A stretch of DNA of 64,000 nucleotides from CBDDLD01 sp965230605 (lineage in GTDB: Bacteria > Bacteroidota > Bacteroidia > Flavobacteriales > Flavobacteriaceae), in assembly GCA_965230605.1 (NCBI GenBank), contig CBDDLD010000004.1, forward strand, positions 1,860,001 through 1,924,000, written 5' to 3'. Below, one piece after another: positions 52,686-62,729 of this stretch. A model generated the notes under the pieces. That model was not told where the DNA came from. It did not search any database and was given only the letters and a program-made list of their open reading frames with translations. A program made the translations under genes and the position numbers. The stretch's first letter is position 1. Each line of letters opens with the position of its first letter.

Positions 52686-55097
52686 ATGAAAGCGAAGTCA
52701 GAAACAAAAACAGAGATTACATTCGACGATTTTAAAGCAGAGGTTCTTAACGATTACAAGGTTGCTGTGACGAGTCGTGAGTGCAGTCTTCTGGGACGTA
52801 GAGAAGTTCTGACCGGGAAAGCAAAATTTGGCATCTTTGGCGATGGTAAAGAAGTACCACAGATTGCTTGGGCTAAAGCTTTTCAAAATGGAGATTTCAG
52901 ATCGGGTTATTACAGAGATCAAACTTTTATGATGGCTATTGGTGAGCTTAATATTGAGCAATTTTTCGCCGGACTCTACGCCAACACAGATCTTAAAGAA
53001 GAACCGATGTCTGCAGGTCGCCAAATGGGAGGTCACTTTGCTACACATAGTTTAGATGAGAATGGACAATGGAAAGACCTGACTCAACAAAAGAATTCTA
53101 GTGCTGACATCTCTCCTACTGCCGGGCAAATGCCACGTCTTTTAGGTTTAGCACAAGCCTCTAAAATATATAGAAACGTTGACGGTATAGATACTACCAA
53201 CTTTTCAAACGAAGGCAATGAGGTTGCTTGGGGAACAATTGGTAATGCCAGTACAAGTGAAGGTTTATTCTTTGAAACCATAAACGCTGCCGGCGTTTTA
53301 CAAGTGCCTATGGTGATCAGTGTATGGGATGACGAATACGGTATCTCAGTACATGCCAGACACCAAACCACCAAAGAGAACATTTCTGAAATACTAAAAG
53401 GGTTACAGCGTACCAAGAAAGAAAAAGGCTATGAGATCCTTAGAGTGAATGGTTGGAACTATGCTGAGCTTATAGACACTTACCAACGTGCTTCTCAGAT
53501 TGCAAGAAAAGAACATGTTCCGGTGATGATACATGTATTGCAATTAACACAACCGCAAGGTCACTCTACATCTGGGTCGCACGAGCGTTATAAAAGCAAG
53601 GATCGTTTAGCTTGGGAAGCGGAATACGATTGTAATGCGCAGATGAGAGCTTGGATGATCGCTAATAATATTGCTACTGACGAAGAACTAAAAGCTTTAG
53701 AAAAAGGCATCAAAAAAGAGGTAAGAGATGGTAAGAAAGCGGCCTGGTCTGCTTTTATCAACCCAATCCTAAGTGAACGTGATACTGTAGTGGGTCTATT
53801 AAATGGCTTGAGTCAGGCCTCAGCTAATGGTGTTTTTATAACAAAACTAAAATCTGATCTGGAAGCCATTGATGAACCGATCAGAAAAGATATACTCTCG
53901 AGTGCACGTAAAGCATTGCGTTATGTGATTGGTGAGGACTCACAAGAAAAACGAACACTACAAGACTGGATCAGTAATTACATTTCTGAGATACAACCCA
54001 AATACAGTTCGCACTTACATAGCGAGTCTACTCAAAATGCTTTAAACATAGAAGAAGTAGCACCTACTTACGATGATAATACTGAAGAGGTAGACGGCAG
54101 AATTGTTATTAGAGATAATTTTGATGCTATTTTCAGCAAGTACCCTGAAGCTTTAGTATTTGGAGAAGATTCTGGTCATATCGGTGATGTAAACCAAGGA
54201 TTGGAAGGGCTACAGGAAAAGTATGGTGAATTAAGAGTATCTGACACCGGAATTAGAGAAGCAACCATTCTTGGGCAAGGTATCGGCATGTCGATGCGTG
54301 GTTTAAGACCTATCGCAGAAATACAATATTTAGATTACTTACTTTACGCGCTACAGATCATGAGTGATGATCTGGCTACAGTTCAGTATAGAACCAAAGG
54401 GCGTCAGAAAGCACCACTAATCGTAAGAACGCGCGGACACCGTTTAGAAGGTATCTGGCATTCAGGGTCACAAATGGGTGGTATCTTGAACCTGATCAGA
54501 GGTATTCACGTATTGGTGCCTAGAAACATGACCAAAGCTGCTGGTTTCTATAATACCTTATTAGAGAGTGATGAGCCTGCATTAATCGTAGAATGTCTTA
54601 ACGGTTACCGTTTAAAAGAGAAATTACCTAATAATATGGGCGAGTTCAAAACACCTCTTGGTGTTGTGGAAACCATTAAAGAAGGGACAGATATCACATT
54701 AGTATCTTATGGCTCTACTCTACGTTTAGTAGAACAAGCCACTAAAGAGCTTATGGAAGTAGGTATTGATGCTGAGATCATAGATATACAATCCTTATTA
54801 CCTTTTGACATTAATCATGACATCGTAAAGAGCGTGGCTAAGACCAATCGTTTGATGGTGATCGATGAAGATGTACAAGGTGGTGCATCAGCATATATTT
54901 TGAATGAAATATTGAATACTCAAAGTGCATTCCAGCACTTAGATAGTCAGCCTAAAACACTATCTGCTCAACCACATCGTCCGGCATACGGTACTGATGG
55001 CGACTATTTTTCAAAGCCATCTGTAGAGGACATTTTTGAAGCAGTTTATGGTATTATGAACGAAATGAGCCCTATTGATTTTCCAAAATTGAGGTAA
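52686..55097 (+). CDS. Fused alpha/beta 2-oxoisovalerate-type dehydrogenase E1
   Basis: The 803-residue protein joins the alpha and beta subunits of branched-chain 2-oxoacid dehydrogenase E1. The alpha part has the thiamine-diphosphate-binding GNASTSEGLFFETINAAGV and VWDDEYGISV (about 190-225). The beta part (from about 470) has VFGEDSGHIGDVNQGLEGLQ, 'DTGIREATILGQGIGMSMRG' and the C-terminal transketolase domain. It decarboxylates branched-chain 2-oxoacids and passes the acyl group to E2, feeding branched fatty acid synthesis. The fused form is common in Flavobacteriia. It is monocistronic. Confidence 0.9.
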   Translation: MKAKSETKTEITFDDFKAEVLNDYKVAVTSRECSLLGRREVLTGKAKFGIFGDGKEVPQIAWAKAFQNGDFRSGYYRDQTFMMAIGELNIEQFFAGLYANTDLKEEPMSAGRQMGGHFATHSLDENGQWKDLTQQKNSSADISPTAGQMPRLLGLAQASKIYRNVDGIDTTNFSNEGNEVAWGTIGNASTSEGLFFETINAAGVLQVPMVISVWDDEYGISVHARHQTTKENISEILKGLQRTKKEKGYEILRVNGWNYAELIDTYQRASQIARKEHVPVMIHVLQLTQPQGHSTSGSHERYKSKDRLAWEAEYDCNAQMRAWMIANNIATDEELKALEKGIKKEVRDGKKAAWSAFINPILSERDTVVGLLNGLSQASANGVFITKLKSDLEAIDEPIRKDILSSARKALRYVIGEDSQEKRTLQDWISNYISEIQPKYSSHLHSESTQNALNIEEVAPTYDDNTEEVDGRIVIRDNFDAIFSKYPEALVFGEDSGHIGDVNQGLEGLQEKYGELRVSDTGIREATILGQGIGMSMRGLRPIAEIQYLDYLLYALQIMSDDLATVQYRTKGRQKAPLIVRTRGHRLEGIWHSGSQMGGILNLIRGIHVLVPRNMTKAAGFYNTLLESDEPALIVECLNGYRLKEKLPNNMGEFKTPLGVVETIKEGTDITLVSYGSTLRLVEQATKELMEVGIDAEIIDIQSLLPFDINHDIVKSVAKTNRLMVIDEDVQGGASAYILNEILNTQSAFQHLDSQPKTLSAQPHRPAYGTDGDYFSKPSVEDIFEAVYGIMNEMSPIDFPKLR

Positions 55098-55147
55098 TCA
55101 TCTGAGATCTATCAACCCAAAAACATTAATATATATTTCACTAAAAA

Positions 55148-55175
55148 AACCATCATCCCTTTGATGGTTTTTTTA
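55148..55175 (+). terminator. Rho-independent terminator
   Basis: AACCATCA at 55148-55155 pairs with TGATGGTT at 55162-55169, followed by a run of seven T residues. It closes the E1 gene. Confidence 0.85.
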
Positions 55176-55202
55176 TATTTATGAGCACAGAAAAACTCAT
55201 AC

Positions 55203-56813
55203 ATGCTCACAAAAGACTATAAAGCAAAGCTACGCAGTACCATCTTCAGACATTTAGACGGCATTGCTACAGCTACTACAACCTATGCACTCCATAAAAA
55301 AGAGGTGCTTCAGTATATTTTAGACAAGGGTGAAGTTTCCCTGTCAGAATTGGTCTCCCATTTTAAAGCTAATGAAGGCTACCTCAATGTGGCGCTTCGG
55401 GTGTTATGCTCGCAAGGCTGGCTAGAGCAAAATTTAGATAATGCTACAGACAGCATCACCTACAAAACGAATGCACAAAGTGCTAAGGCGTTTAATTATG
55501 CACATTTATATGAAGACTGTGTAAAATTGCTTAATTATTCGGATCGCTTTGCCAATGATAAAATGATAAGTGCTGATGCGTTTATTGCTTTAGAACGTAT
55601 TTTTAAAGCCTATGAAGCCAATTATGGTTTGGATGTCTCTGATGAGTCGAGTATTGAATATCAGGTATTGAAACATATAGAAGGTGTTGTTGCAGGGCCT
55701 ATCATCGTTCTTTTAGGGGTCAATGGTTTATTCCATAAGTATTTTATGGAAGCCTCCTTTACGGCGGAAGAATACCACAGAGATCCTGAAAGCTTTTCTA
55801 AAATATTAGACTTCCTTACCCATTTGGGCTGGTTTACCAAAAAGAGGAGTACTTACCAATTTACGGATAAAGGTCTATTCTTTGCCAAGCGTGCCAGTGC
55901 CTATGGGGTGACGGTATCTTATATCCCTACATTCTTAAAACTTGATGATCTTATTTTCGGAGATCCGCTAGTCTTAAAAGCAGCACCCGATGAGACTGAA
56001 AAACATGTCCACAGAGAGATGAACGTTTGGGGAAGCGGTGGTGCTCATGCCACCTACTTCAAAGTTATTGATGATGTGATTATTGACTTGTTCAATAGGC
56101 CTATCAATGAGCAACCCAAAGGCATTTTAGATATGGGCTGTGGTAATGGGGCTTTTTTAGAGCATATCTTTGATGTGATCGATCTGCGTACCGAGCGTGG
56201 TAAAGTCTTAGACGAACACCCTCTACTTCTCGTGGGTGCCGATTTTAATAAGGCGGCACTAAAAGTGACCCGAGCCAACTTGATCAAAGCTGATATATGG
56301 GCCAAGGTGATATGGGGAGATATTGGAAGGCCAGACCTTCTGGCTTCAGACCTAAAAGAAGATTATAATATAGAGCTTTCGGACCTCTTAAATGTACGTA
56401 CTTTCTTGGATCATAACAGAATATGGCAAGCACCTACTAATGGTGTTAAAGATCATGTCAGTGCTTCCTCGGGTGCCTATGCCTACAAAGGTGAACGCGT
56501 TAATAATAATGATGTGGAATTATCCTTAATGGAGCACTTGTCGAAATGGAAACCTTTTGTAGAAAAGTTTGGCCTCTTGATCATTGAGTTGCATACCATA
56601 GACCCTAAATTGACAGCAGGAAATTTGGGGAAGACTGCCGCTACAGCTTATGATGCCACACATGGCTATAGTGACCAGTATATTTTGGAATCGGAGATCT
56701 TTAAATCCGTAGCCCAACAAGCAGGGTTAGAGCCTGACAGTGCACATTTTGCCCGCTTCCCGGATAGCGAACTCGCCACAGTGAGTATTAATTTGTTGAA
56801 GGGGGAAGTTTAA
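55203..56813 (+). CDS. Class I SAM methyltransferase with HTH-like N-domain
   Basis: The 536-residue protein has an N-terminal region with helices like those before O-methyltransferase domains (IATATTTYALHKKEVLQYILDKG, 'LSELVSHFKANEGYLNVALRVLCSQGWL'), a second winged-helix-like part at about 160-240, and a methyltransferase domain at about 300-480 with motif I ILDMGCGNGAFLEHIF. This two-lobe layout resembles AprA-related methyltransferases of natural-product pathways. No biosynthetic cluster is near it, so its substrate is unknown. Confidence 0.75.
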   Translation: MLTKDYKAKLRSTIFRHLDGIATATTTYALHKKEVLQYILDKGEVSLSELVSHFKANEGYLNVALRVLCSQGWLEQNLDNATDSITYKTNAQSAKAFNYAHLYEDCVKLLNYSDRFANDKMISADAFIALERIFKAYEANYGLDVSDESSIEYQVLKHIEGVVAGPIIVLLGVNGLFHKYFMEASFTAEEYHRDPESFSKILDFLTHLGWFTKKRSTYQFTDKGLFFAKRASAYGVTVSYIPTFLKLDDLIFGDPLVLKAAPDETEKHVHREMNVWGSGGAHATYFKVIDDVIIDLFNRPINEQPKGILDMGCGNGAFLEHIFDVIDLRTERGKVLDEHPLLLVGADFNKAALKVTRANLIKADIWAKVIWGDIGRPDLLASDLKEDYNIELSDLLNVRTFLDHNRIWQAPTNGVKDHVSASSGAYAYKGERVNNNDVELSLMEHLSKWKPFVEKFGLLIIELHTIDPKLTAGNLGKTAATAYDATHGYSDQYILESEIFKSVAQQAGLEPDSAHFARFPDSELATVSINLLKGEV

Positions 56814-56871
56814 TTTGATGGATGTCAGAAGTTAAACAAATAAGTAAGTATACTGAGAGACTAATCAAGAT

Positions 56872-57585
56872 ATGGCTTTTAAGAGAATAAAGACGAATAT
56901 TGATATTTCTAAAGTAAATCCTCCTTCCAAACTGGAAATAGATGAACTATTGAAACTGAAAGTTGATAGGGCTTTTAGGTCTATAGGATTAACTAATAAA
57001 TTGAAAAATAGGATTTGGTTTAGTGATTTTGATGAACAGGGCGTTAAGAATGTTATACGTTTTCAATTAACTAAAGGTTTTGGAGCGGTATTTGTTTTTG
57101 GCAAATGTTTTAAATTTCTCCCAACAATCTCAAATTCGAAAAGACTTATCAATCATAAAACAGATAAATCAACCACCGTTCATTTATTTGATTATTCAAG
57201 TTCTATTACAGTTAGCAAGAACTTCATTAAAAGAAAACCGTTGCAGTTATCAGTAATGAACTATTCTTATTTATCAGACGGCCTTGATACTTTTGTACGT
57301 AAGGGAATTAAAGAAATTGATCATTGGTTTCATAATAATCAATCAATTCAGGATTGTATTAATACCAGTTTACAACAAATATATCTAGCAGAAGAATATG
57401 CCTTTCGTTCGCCAAATCAAAATTATATACTGAGTTATTTATTTTCTAAAACAGGTGATTTGAAAGCTAGAGAACATCACTTAAATAAATTTTTGGATAG
57501 TAGATATGAATTATTAGACCATAGCATTGAAACTACTATTCGTAAAAATCTAGATCTTTTAGCTAACAATTTGCATGATGCATAG
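56872..57585 (+). CDS. Protein of unknown function, DUF4304-like
   Basis: The 237-residue protein has the pattern DRAFRSIGLTNKLKNRIWFSD and GVKNVIRFQLTKGFGAVFVFGKC in its first half, which recalls DUF4304 proteins. The rest is helical, with HWFHNNQSIQDCINTSLQQ. It is A+T-rich and unlinked to its neighbours in function. Confidence in the family is low. Confidence 0.4.
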   Translation: MAFKRIKTNIDISKVNPPSKLEIDELLKLKVDRAFRSIGLTNKLKNRIWFSDFDEQGVKNVIRFQLTKGFGAVFVFGKCFKFLPTISNSKRLINHKTDKSTTVHLFDYSSSITVSKNFIKRKPLQLSVMNYSYLSDGLDTFVRKGIKEIDHWFHNNQSIQDCINTSLQQIYLAEEYAFRSPNQNYILSYLFSKTGDLKAREHHLNKFLDSRYELLDHSIETTIRKNLDLLANNLHDA

Positions 57586-57668
57586 CAACTGAACTTCCTT
57601 TTTTGTTAACTTAGGGCAAAACTACGACGCTTGATATAAGCTATTGTATCTAAAAAACATCAATCATC

Positions 57669-59102
57669 ATGAAACGTATCTACCTTATCATTAGCTCCCT
57701 TATCGTAAGTTTTGGGTTTGCACAGCAAGACGAACAACTTCTTAAAGAAATAAGCACTATTGAAAATGGTCTTATTAAGAACATCATTATTAAAGGCGAT
57801 TCCGTTCAAAAGTTTAATATTCTAGACCGTATGGAGCACTATAAAGTGCCTGGAGTTAGTATTGCCATCGTTGAGAACGGTAAACTCAAGTGGGCCAAAG
57901 GTTATGGCTATGCCAATACAGAAAGTGGAACCAAAGTAGATGCCAATACCCTTTTTCAAGCTGGATCTATAAGCAAACCCGTAGCGGCCTTATCTGCACT
58001 ACAGCTTTATGAAAATGGGAAGCTCGATCTCGATAAAGATGTCAATCAATATTTAAAGAACTGGCAGCTGTCTGAAAACAAATTCACCACAACAGAAAAA
58101 GTTACGGTGCAAAAACTACTCACGCACACAGCAGGGACAACAGTTCATGGTTTTCCCGGTTATCAACAAACCGATACGTTCCCTGAAATTATTGAGGTCT
58201 TAAGTGGTAAAGGGAACACCGCAAAGATTGAAGTCGATACCATCCCGGGAAGTATCTGGAGGTATTCAGGAGGCGGTTACACCATAATGGAAAAGGTGGT
58301 TGAAGATATTAGCGGACTACCGCTTGAAGAGTATATGTCTAAACATGTATTGTTGCCTATCGGGATGAAAAACAGCACCTATGAACAGCCTGTTAGTAAA
58401 GCATTCCAAAGCAATATCAGCGCTGCTTATGACGGTAATGGAAGCCTTATAAAGGGGTTGTGGAATAACTATCCGGAGCAAGCCGCTGCCGGCTTATGGA
58501 CGACGCCTTCAGATCTGGCAATGTATTGTATAGAGATTCAGGAAATTTTAAAAGGAAAGTCAGACGGTGTACTATCAAAAGATACCGTCGAAAAAATGCT
58601 AACCAAGCATCAAAATGATTGGGGACTTGGGCCTTCTTTATTTCGTGAAGGTGATGACCTCATCTTTGGACATGGTGGTAAAAATGCAGGATTCACTAAC
58701 AATATGATTGCTTATGCTCATAAAGGCGGGGCACTCATTGTAATGACCAATGCCGATAATGGTGGGAAGCTAACCCAAGAAATAGAAAATGCAATTTTTG
58801 ACTATTACAATTGGGAGATCAGAAAACCAAATGTCATCGAAATCATAGAACTTACCGACAGTGAACTGAAAACATTTACCGGTAAATATGAGTTAAAAGA
58901 ACAAGGCCTGGTTATTGAATTAAATATAATAGATAACAAATTGTTTACTAAGACGCCGATAGGCAATTTGACCCTTCAACCTTTAACCAAAACAAAGTTT
59001 CTTGATATTGACAGTGGCACCGTTCTCGATTTTATAATAGAGACTGAAAAAGTCACAGGTTTTACGGTTAACAATAGCTTTAAATTAATAAAGATAGAGT
59101 AG
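57669..59102 (+). CDS. Serine hydrolase, class C beta-lactamase family
   Basis: The 477-residue secreted protein has a signal peptide (SLIVSFGFAQ), the nucleophile motif SISK with S100 and K103, the second motif Y199-S-G (RYSGGGY) and the HGG box (HGGKNAGF, about residue 337). These are the catalytic boxes of class C beta-lactamase/esterase/D-aminopeptidase-type enzymes. A C-terminal beta domain follows. It is the first of a three-gene cluster with a DUF998 membrane protein and a second serine hydrolase. Confidence 0.88.
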   Translation: MKRIYLIISSLIVSFGFAQQDEQLLKEISTIENGLIKNIIIKGDSVQKFNILDRMEHYKVPGVSIAIVENGKLKWAKGYGYANTESGTKVDANTLFQAGSISKPVAALSALQLYENGKLDLDKDVNQYLKNWQLSENKFTTTEKVTVQKLLTHTAGTTVHGFPGYQQTDTFPEIIEVLSGKGNTAKIEVDTIPGSIWRYSGGGYTIMEKVVEDISGLPLEEYMSKHVLLPIGMKNSTYEQPVSKAFQSNISAAYDGNGSLIKGLWNNYPEQAAAGLWTTPSDLAMYCIEIQEILKGKSDGVLSKDTVEKMLTKHQNDWGLGPSLFREGDDLIFGHGGKNAGFTNNMIAYAHKGGALIVMTNADNGGKLTQEIENAIFDYYNWEIRKPNVIEIIELTDSELKTFTGKYELKEQGLVIELNIIDNKLFTKTPIGNLTLQPLTKTKFLDIDSGTVLDFIIETEKVTGFTVNNSFKLIKIE

Positions 59103-59123
59103 CAAAATTCAAGTTTTTTTAGA

Positions 59124-59717
59124 ATGAAACTCAATCAAAAAACCATCGGAGTCTTTGGAGTATTGTCCGTTTTAGTACTGGTTTGCGCCTTGTTGATTTT
59201 TGGAAATTTAAACCCAGACTTCAGTTTTCTAAACGATTTTATAAGTAAGCTTGGAGCTAAAGACCAGCCCAATGCCTTATGGTTTAACCTGCTTGGCTTT
59301 GTCGCAGTTGGTATTCTGCTCTTTGCCTTTGGGTTCGCCTATGGTAATTTACTCAACGATAAATTATTAGCAGTTTTATTAGCATTGTTCGGATTAGGTT
59401 TTGCTTTTACAGCAATACCCGCAGATATGGAGTTAGCAAATGCTCCTGTTTCTAAAGCACATACTGTAGCTATATGCTTAGGCTTGGCATTTTGGCTATT
59501 TGGCCTCTCTAGACTTGGTTATAACCCGCATTTAAAAAAGAAGGTAAGAACACGTGCTAATATTACAGCGGTACTTCTTGTTCTGGCCATCGTTGGTTTT
59601 GTAATAGGTTTATGGTCTATGCCCATGACACATCGACTCGTATTCGGGATTGTTTTTGGTTGGACAGGGCTCACATCAATAGAATTAATTTATAAAGAGA
59701 ATACCTATAACACATGA
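59124..59717 (+). CDS. DUF998-family membrane protein
   Basis: The 197-residue protein has six hydrophobic segments and the DUF998 layout: an extracytoplasmic loop with NPDFSFLNDFISKLGA after the first helix, and charged residues near IPADMELANAPVSKAH. The function is unknown. It lies between two serine hydrolase genes and overlaps the second by 4 bp (ATGA), so the three are probably co-expressed. Confidence 0.8.
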   Translation: MKLNQKTIGVFGVLSVLVLVCALLIFGNLNPDFSFLNDFISKLGAKDQPNALWFNLLGFVAVGILLFAFGFAYGNLLNDKLLAVLLALFGLGFAFTAIPADMELANAPVSKAHTVAICLGLAFWLFGLSRLGYNPHLKKKVRTRANITAVLLVLAIVGFVIGLWSMPMTHRLVFGIVFGWTGLTSIELIYKENTYNT

Positions 59718-61186
59718 GACATAACAGCTTACTCCTATTAATAGCATTGATTTTAACAGCATGCTCTTTTAATAAAGCAGAGCAAGCCCATTGTCAGACA
59801 TTCACAAACGAACTTTCAGAATTAAAAGACTTCTTTTCCATTCCCGGATTGAGTGCTATAGTTACAAAAGATAGTAAGATCATTTACGAGGAGTATTTTG
59901 GATATTCAGACCTTGAAAATGAAGTAGAAGTTGACTCGTTAACTGCATTTCCGATAGCATCTATTACGAAATTATTTTCAGCGACTTTAATGATGAAACT
60001 AGTGGAAGAAGATAAAATTTCACTTAATACATCGTCTAAAGAGATTCTCCCGGCTGCTCAACTCAACAATTCTATACAGATTAAACATCTATTATCGCAT
60101 ACTTCTCAAGGCAATATTGGCAAACAGTTCTTCTATAGTTCCCGCTTTGGTATCTTAACACCTATTATTGAAAATACAACAGGTTTGTCTTTCAATGAAC
60201 AAATGGAAACTGAGATATTTAAGCCTGTCAACTTAGAGCATACATTTCTCTTAAAGGACTCCCTTCAACTAGCAAATAGAGCTATAGATATGGCATCACC
60301 TTATGTCTTAGATGAGGGTATTAAAAAGGGCTTCATCGATTATGGCTATTCCACTTCTGCAGGTATCGTATCAACGGCAAGGGATCTTATCCGATTCAGT
60401 AATGCTTTAGACAAGAATACTATCATAAGTCAAGATTCTAAAGCTACCATGTACAAAGGCATTGATGGTAAACTTCCTTATGCATATGGCATGTTCAATC
60501 AAACCATCGAAGGACATAAGGTGTTATGGGTTTATGGGCAGTATGACTGCTACTCTAGCCTATTATTAAAAGTCCCATCTAAGAACTTAACCCTTGTGCT
60601 TCTAGCTAATAATAACCTAATGAGTGATCCGGCTAGACTCATTATGGGGGATCTAAGGTCTTCGCTATTTGCTACAAGCTTTTTAAAGAATTATGTTTTG
60701 AATGTACCAGAAATGCCTCTTATGGAAACACCAGAAACTGTGTATAGTTCAGATGATGATAGCGACTTTTACAGACAAAAGGTATTAGCACAGGCACTTG
60801 CGGAATCATTTATGGCTAGGTTCGATCTTGAAAAGATGAAAACCAGCACACAATTAATTGAAAAGACATTTGAGAAGTATCCCGACTACTTATCCTATAC
60901 CACTATTAATGTATTACACAACCTTAGCTTTTTGAAAGATGTTGCTTTTTACATGGATCTAGGGGAATTCAATCAATTCGATACACAACTTGAAGCAATT
61001 GGTCAAAAGCTATTGAAAGAATCACCTAACAATCCATATTTACATATGTATATGGGAACTTACTATGATCGATTGGGTAATGAAGAAAAAGCGAGATATC
61101 ATTTTAAGGCTATTGTCAACCTAAATAACTTCTCAACTAATTGGTATATACATGAGGCAAAAGACTGGCTTGAAAACAATGAATAA
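59714..61186 (+). CDS. Serine hydrolase lipoprotein with divergent third box and C-terminal TPR-like part
   Basis: The 490-residue lipoprotein (ILTACS) has the nucleophile motif with S83 and K86 (PIASITKLFSA) and a second box Y140-S-S (FFYSSRFG). The third box that should read H-x-G is replaced by YGQ (WVYGQYDCYSSLLLK). From about residue 340 on the protein is helical, with a TPR-like end (NPYLHMYMGTYYDRLGNEEK). The change in the third box is seen in some related proteins and may still permit hydrolase activity. It is coupled to the DUF998 gene. Confidence 0.82.
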   Translation: MRHNSLLLLIALILTACSFNKAEQAHCQTFTNELSELKDFFSIPGLSAIVTKDSKIIYEEYFGYSDLENEVEVDSLTAFPIASITKLFSATLMMKLVEEDKISLNTSSKEILPAAQLNNSIQIKHLLSHTSQGNIGKQFFYSSRFGILTPIIENTTGLSFNEQMETEIFKPVNLEHTFLLKDSLQLANRAIDMASPYVLDEGIKKGFIDYGYSTSAGIVSTARDLIRFSNALDKNTIISQDSKATMYKGIDGKLPYAYGMFNQTIEGHKVLWVYGQYDCYSSLLLKVPSKNLTLVLLANNNLMSDPARLIMGDLRSSLFATSFLKNYVLNVPEMPLMETPETVYSSDDDSDFYRQKVLAQALAESFMARFDLEKMKTSTQLIEKTFEKYPDYLSYTTINVLHNLSFLKDVAFYMDLGEFNQFDTQLEAIGQKLLKESPNNPYLHMYMGTYYDRLGNEEKARYHFKAIVNLNNFSTNWYIHEAKDWLENNE

Positions 61187-61194
61187 GCTATTTC

Positions 61195-61218
61195 ATGTGA
61201 TTTTATGAACAATCACAT
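61195..61218 (+). terminator. Weak terminator-like hairpin
   Basis: ATGTGATT (61195-61202) pairs with AATCACAT (61211-61218), 9 bp after the serine hydrolase stop. There is no strong T run, so termination is uncertain. Confidence 0.4.
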
Positions 61219-61258
61219 ATCCAAGCGAAAAATTGAGTATTTTTAGATAATGGCTAAT

Positions 61259-61273
61259 CGGTATTACATACCG
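61259..61273. promoter_or_regulatory. Short perfect palindrome before the NAD(P)-binding gene
   Basis: CGGTAT at 61259-61264 and ATACCG at 61268-61273 form an inverted repeat around TAC, followed by CTTTTAT. It may be an operator or weak terminator, 24 bp before the ATG at 61298. Confidence 0.3.
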
Positions 61274-61297
61274 CTTTTATAAAGTCAATATTTAAAA

Positions 61298-61969
61298 ATG
61301 AAACTACTTCTGCTTGGAGCTACAGGAAGAACCGGAAAACTGGTCTTGGATAAAGCTTTGGAAAAAGGCTATGAAGTCAATTGTCTTGCTCGAAATTCAG
61401 AGCGAATTGAACAACAAACCGGATTATCTATTTTTGAAGGACATCCTCATAGTGAAACGGATCTAAAAAAGGCTCTCTCAGATTGTGACGCTGTAATAAA
61501 TGTTTTAAATATTTCGAGAACATCGGACTTTCCGTGGGCAAAATTAAGAACACCTAAGAACTACCTATCTGATGTTATGTCAATACTAGTGCCGATAGTT
61601 GAAGCAAGCAATATAAAGCGGTTATCTGTATGTTCTGCTTGGGGAACAGCAGAAACTAAGAACGATATTCCAAAATGGTTCAAATGGTTGATCAATAACA
61701 GTAATATTGGTGTCACCTACAAAGATCATGAAAGGCAAGAAAAGATCATCACTACTTCTAACCTGGACTGGACCATTGTCTGTCCGGTAGGGCTCTCAAA
61801 TTCTAAACGGGAAGAGACCATCAAAGAATCTATTGGTAATAAGCCTAAACCTAGTATTCTAATCAGTCGTAACACAGTAGCAGATTATTTAGTTGATAGT
61901 TTAAAACGAGACGATCTGATTAGAAAAAAAGTAGTAATTTCAAAAAGGATAAAACTAAACATCATATAA
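61298..61969 (+). CDS. NAD(P)H-binding atypical SDR-family protein
   Basis: The 223-residue protein has a Rossmann fold with the atypical-SDR motif LLLGATGRTGKLVLDKAL at its N-terminus, and the segments DAVINVLNISR and SVCSAWGTAET. It lacks the classical YxxxK pair in the usual place, which fits NmrA-like or anti-sense-to-fold SDR relatives. It is followed directly by the DUF1801 gene with no gap, so the two are co-transcribed. Confidence 0.8.
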   Translation: MKLLLLGATGRTGKLVLDKALEKGYEVNCLARNSERIEQQTGLSIFEGHPHSETDLKKALSDCDAVINVLNISRTSDFPWAKLRTPKNYLSDVMSILVPIVEASNIKRLSVCSAWGTAETKNDIPKWFKWLINNSNIGVTYKDHERQEKIITTSNLDWTIVCPVGLSNSKREETIKESIGNKPKPSILISRNTVADYLVDSLKRDDLIRKKVVISKRIKLNII

Positions 61970-62395
61970 ATGGCCGGCCTTGCAACTATAGAGACAAATC
62001 GAAGTGTCTCTGCATATATTAACAATATTGAAAGTGTATCAAAGCAAGAGGACAGTAAAGTTCTTGTGTCATTAATAGAAGAAGTCACAGGACACAAGGC
62101 AAAAGTATGGGGCAATGAGAAAGTTCCTGATTTTTTAATTGGTTTCGGAAAGTACAAGTATAAGCGAAAGGCTGGAAACGAAGAGTTTGAATGGTTTAAC
62201 GTGGGTTTTGCACCAAGGAAAACAAAGATGACAGTCTATTTAACTTTTGATATTGGTCAAGAGGAAGCACTGCTTAAAAAGTTAGGGAAATGCAAATGGG
62301 GAAAAGGCTGTTTGTATATTAATAAATTAGCAGATGTTGATTTAAAGTACTTAAAACAGCTCATTGAAAGGAGTAAAGATGCCAAATGGCATTAA
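61970..62395 (+). CDS. DUF1801-domain protein
   Basis: The 141-residue protein has the DUF1801 pattern: VSAYINNIESVSKQEDSKVLVSL near the start, KVWGNEKVPDFLIGFGKYKYKRKAG in the middle and CKWGKGCLYINKLADVDLKYL near the end. The fold is a small alpha/beta domain; the function is unknown. The ATG directly follows the stop of the NAD(P)-binding gene. Confidence 0.8.
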   Translation: MAGLATIETNRSVSAYINNIESVSKQEDSKVLVSLIEEVTGHKAKVWGNEKVPDFLIGFGKYKYKRKAGNEEFEWFNVGFAPRKTKMTVYLTFDIGQEEALLKKLGKCKWGKGCLYINKLADVDLKYLKQLIERSKDAKWH

Positions 62396-62399
62396 GTAG

Positions 62400-62618
62400 T
62401 TGAACGTAGAGTATATACAATCCATTGTTCAAAAGTATGGTCTTCCACATGGACTCAAAGAGTATATTGTTGATACTTTTGTTTACCTAATGTTCCAAGA
62501 ACAGCTTCCTGAATATAGAATTCAAAACATGGGAGATCCGAAAATTGATGATTACTTAAAAACTCCTGACGATTTAAGTGCATTGAAGAATACCATTGTT
62601 TCAGAATTTGTAGATTAG
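62400..62618 (+). CDS. Small protein of unknown function (72 aa)
   Basis: A 72-codon frame starts with a TTG four bases after the DUF1801 stop. The product (NVEYIQSIVQKYGLPHGLKE..., later DDYLKTPDDLSAL) is helical and has no recognised family. The tight spacing suggests that it belongs to the preceding operon. The TTG start is the weak point; an internal methionine would give a shorter protein. Confidence 0.4.
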   Translation: MNVEYIQSIVQKYGLPHGLKEYIVDTFVYLMFQEQLPEYRIQNMGDPKIDDYLKTPDDLSALKNTIVSEFVD

Positions 62619-62729
62619 TTATAAATACGGTAGCGAATAAATATTAAGTAGTTGGTTTAGAATTAATTTTATAAAATCACAAGTGTTTGGCATGAGTTGG
62701 ATCGTGTTTGACGAAATTTGTTGCCAGCC

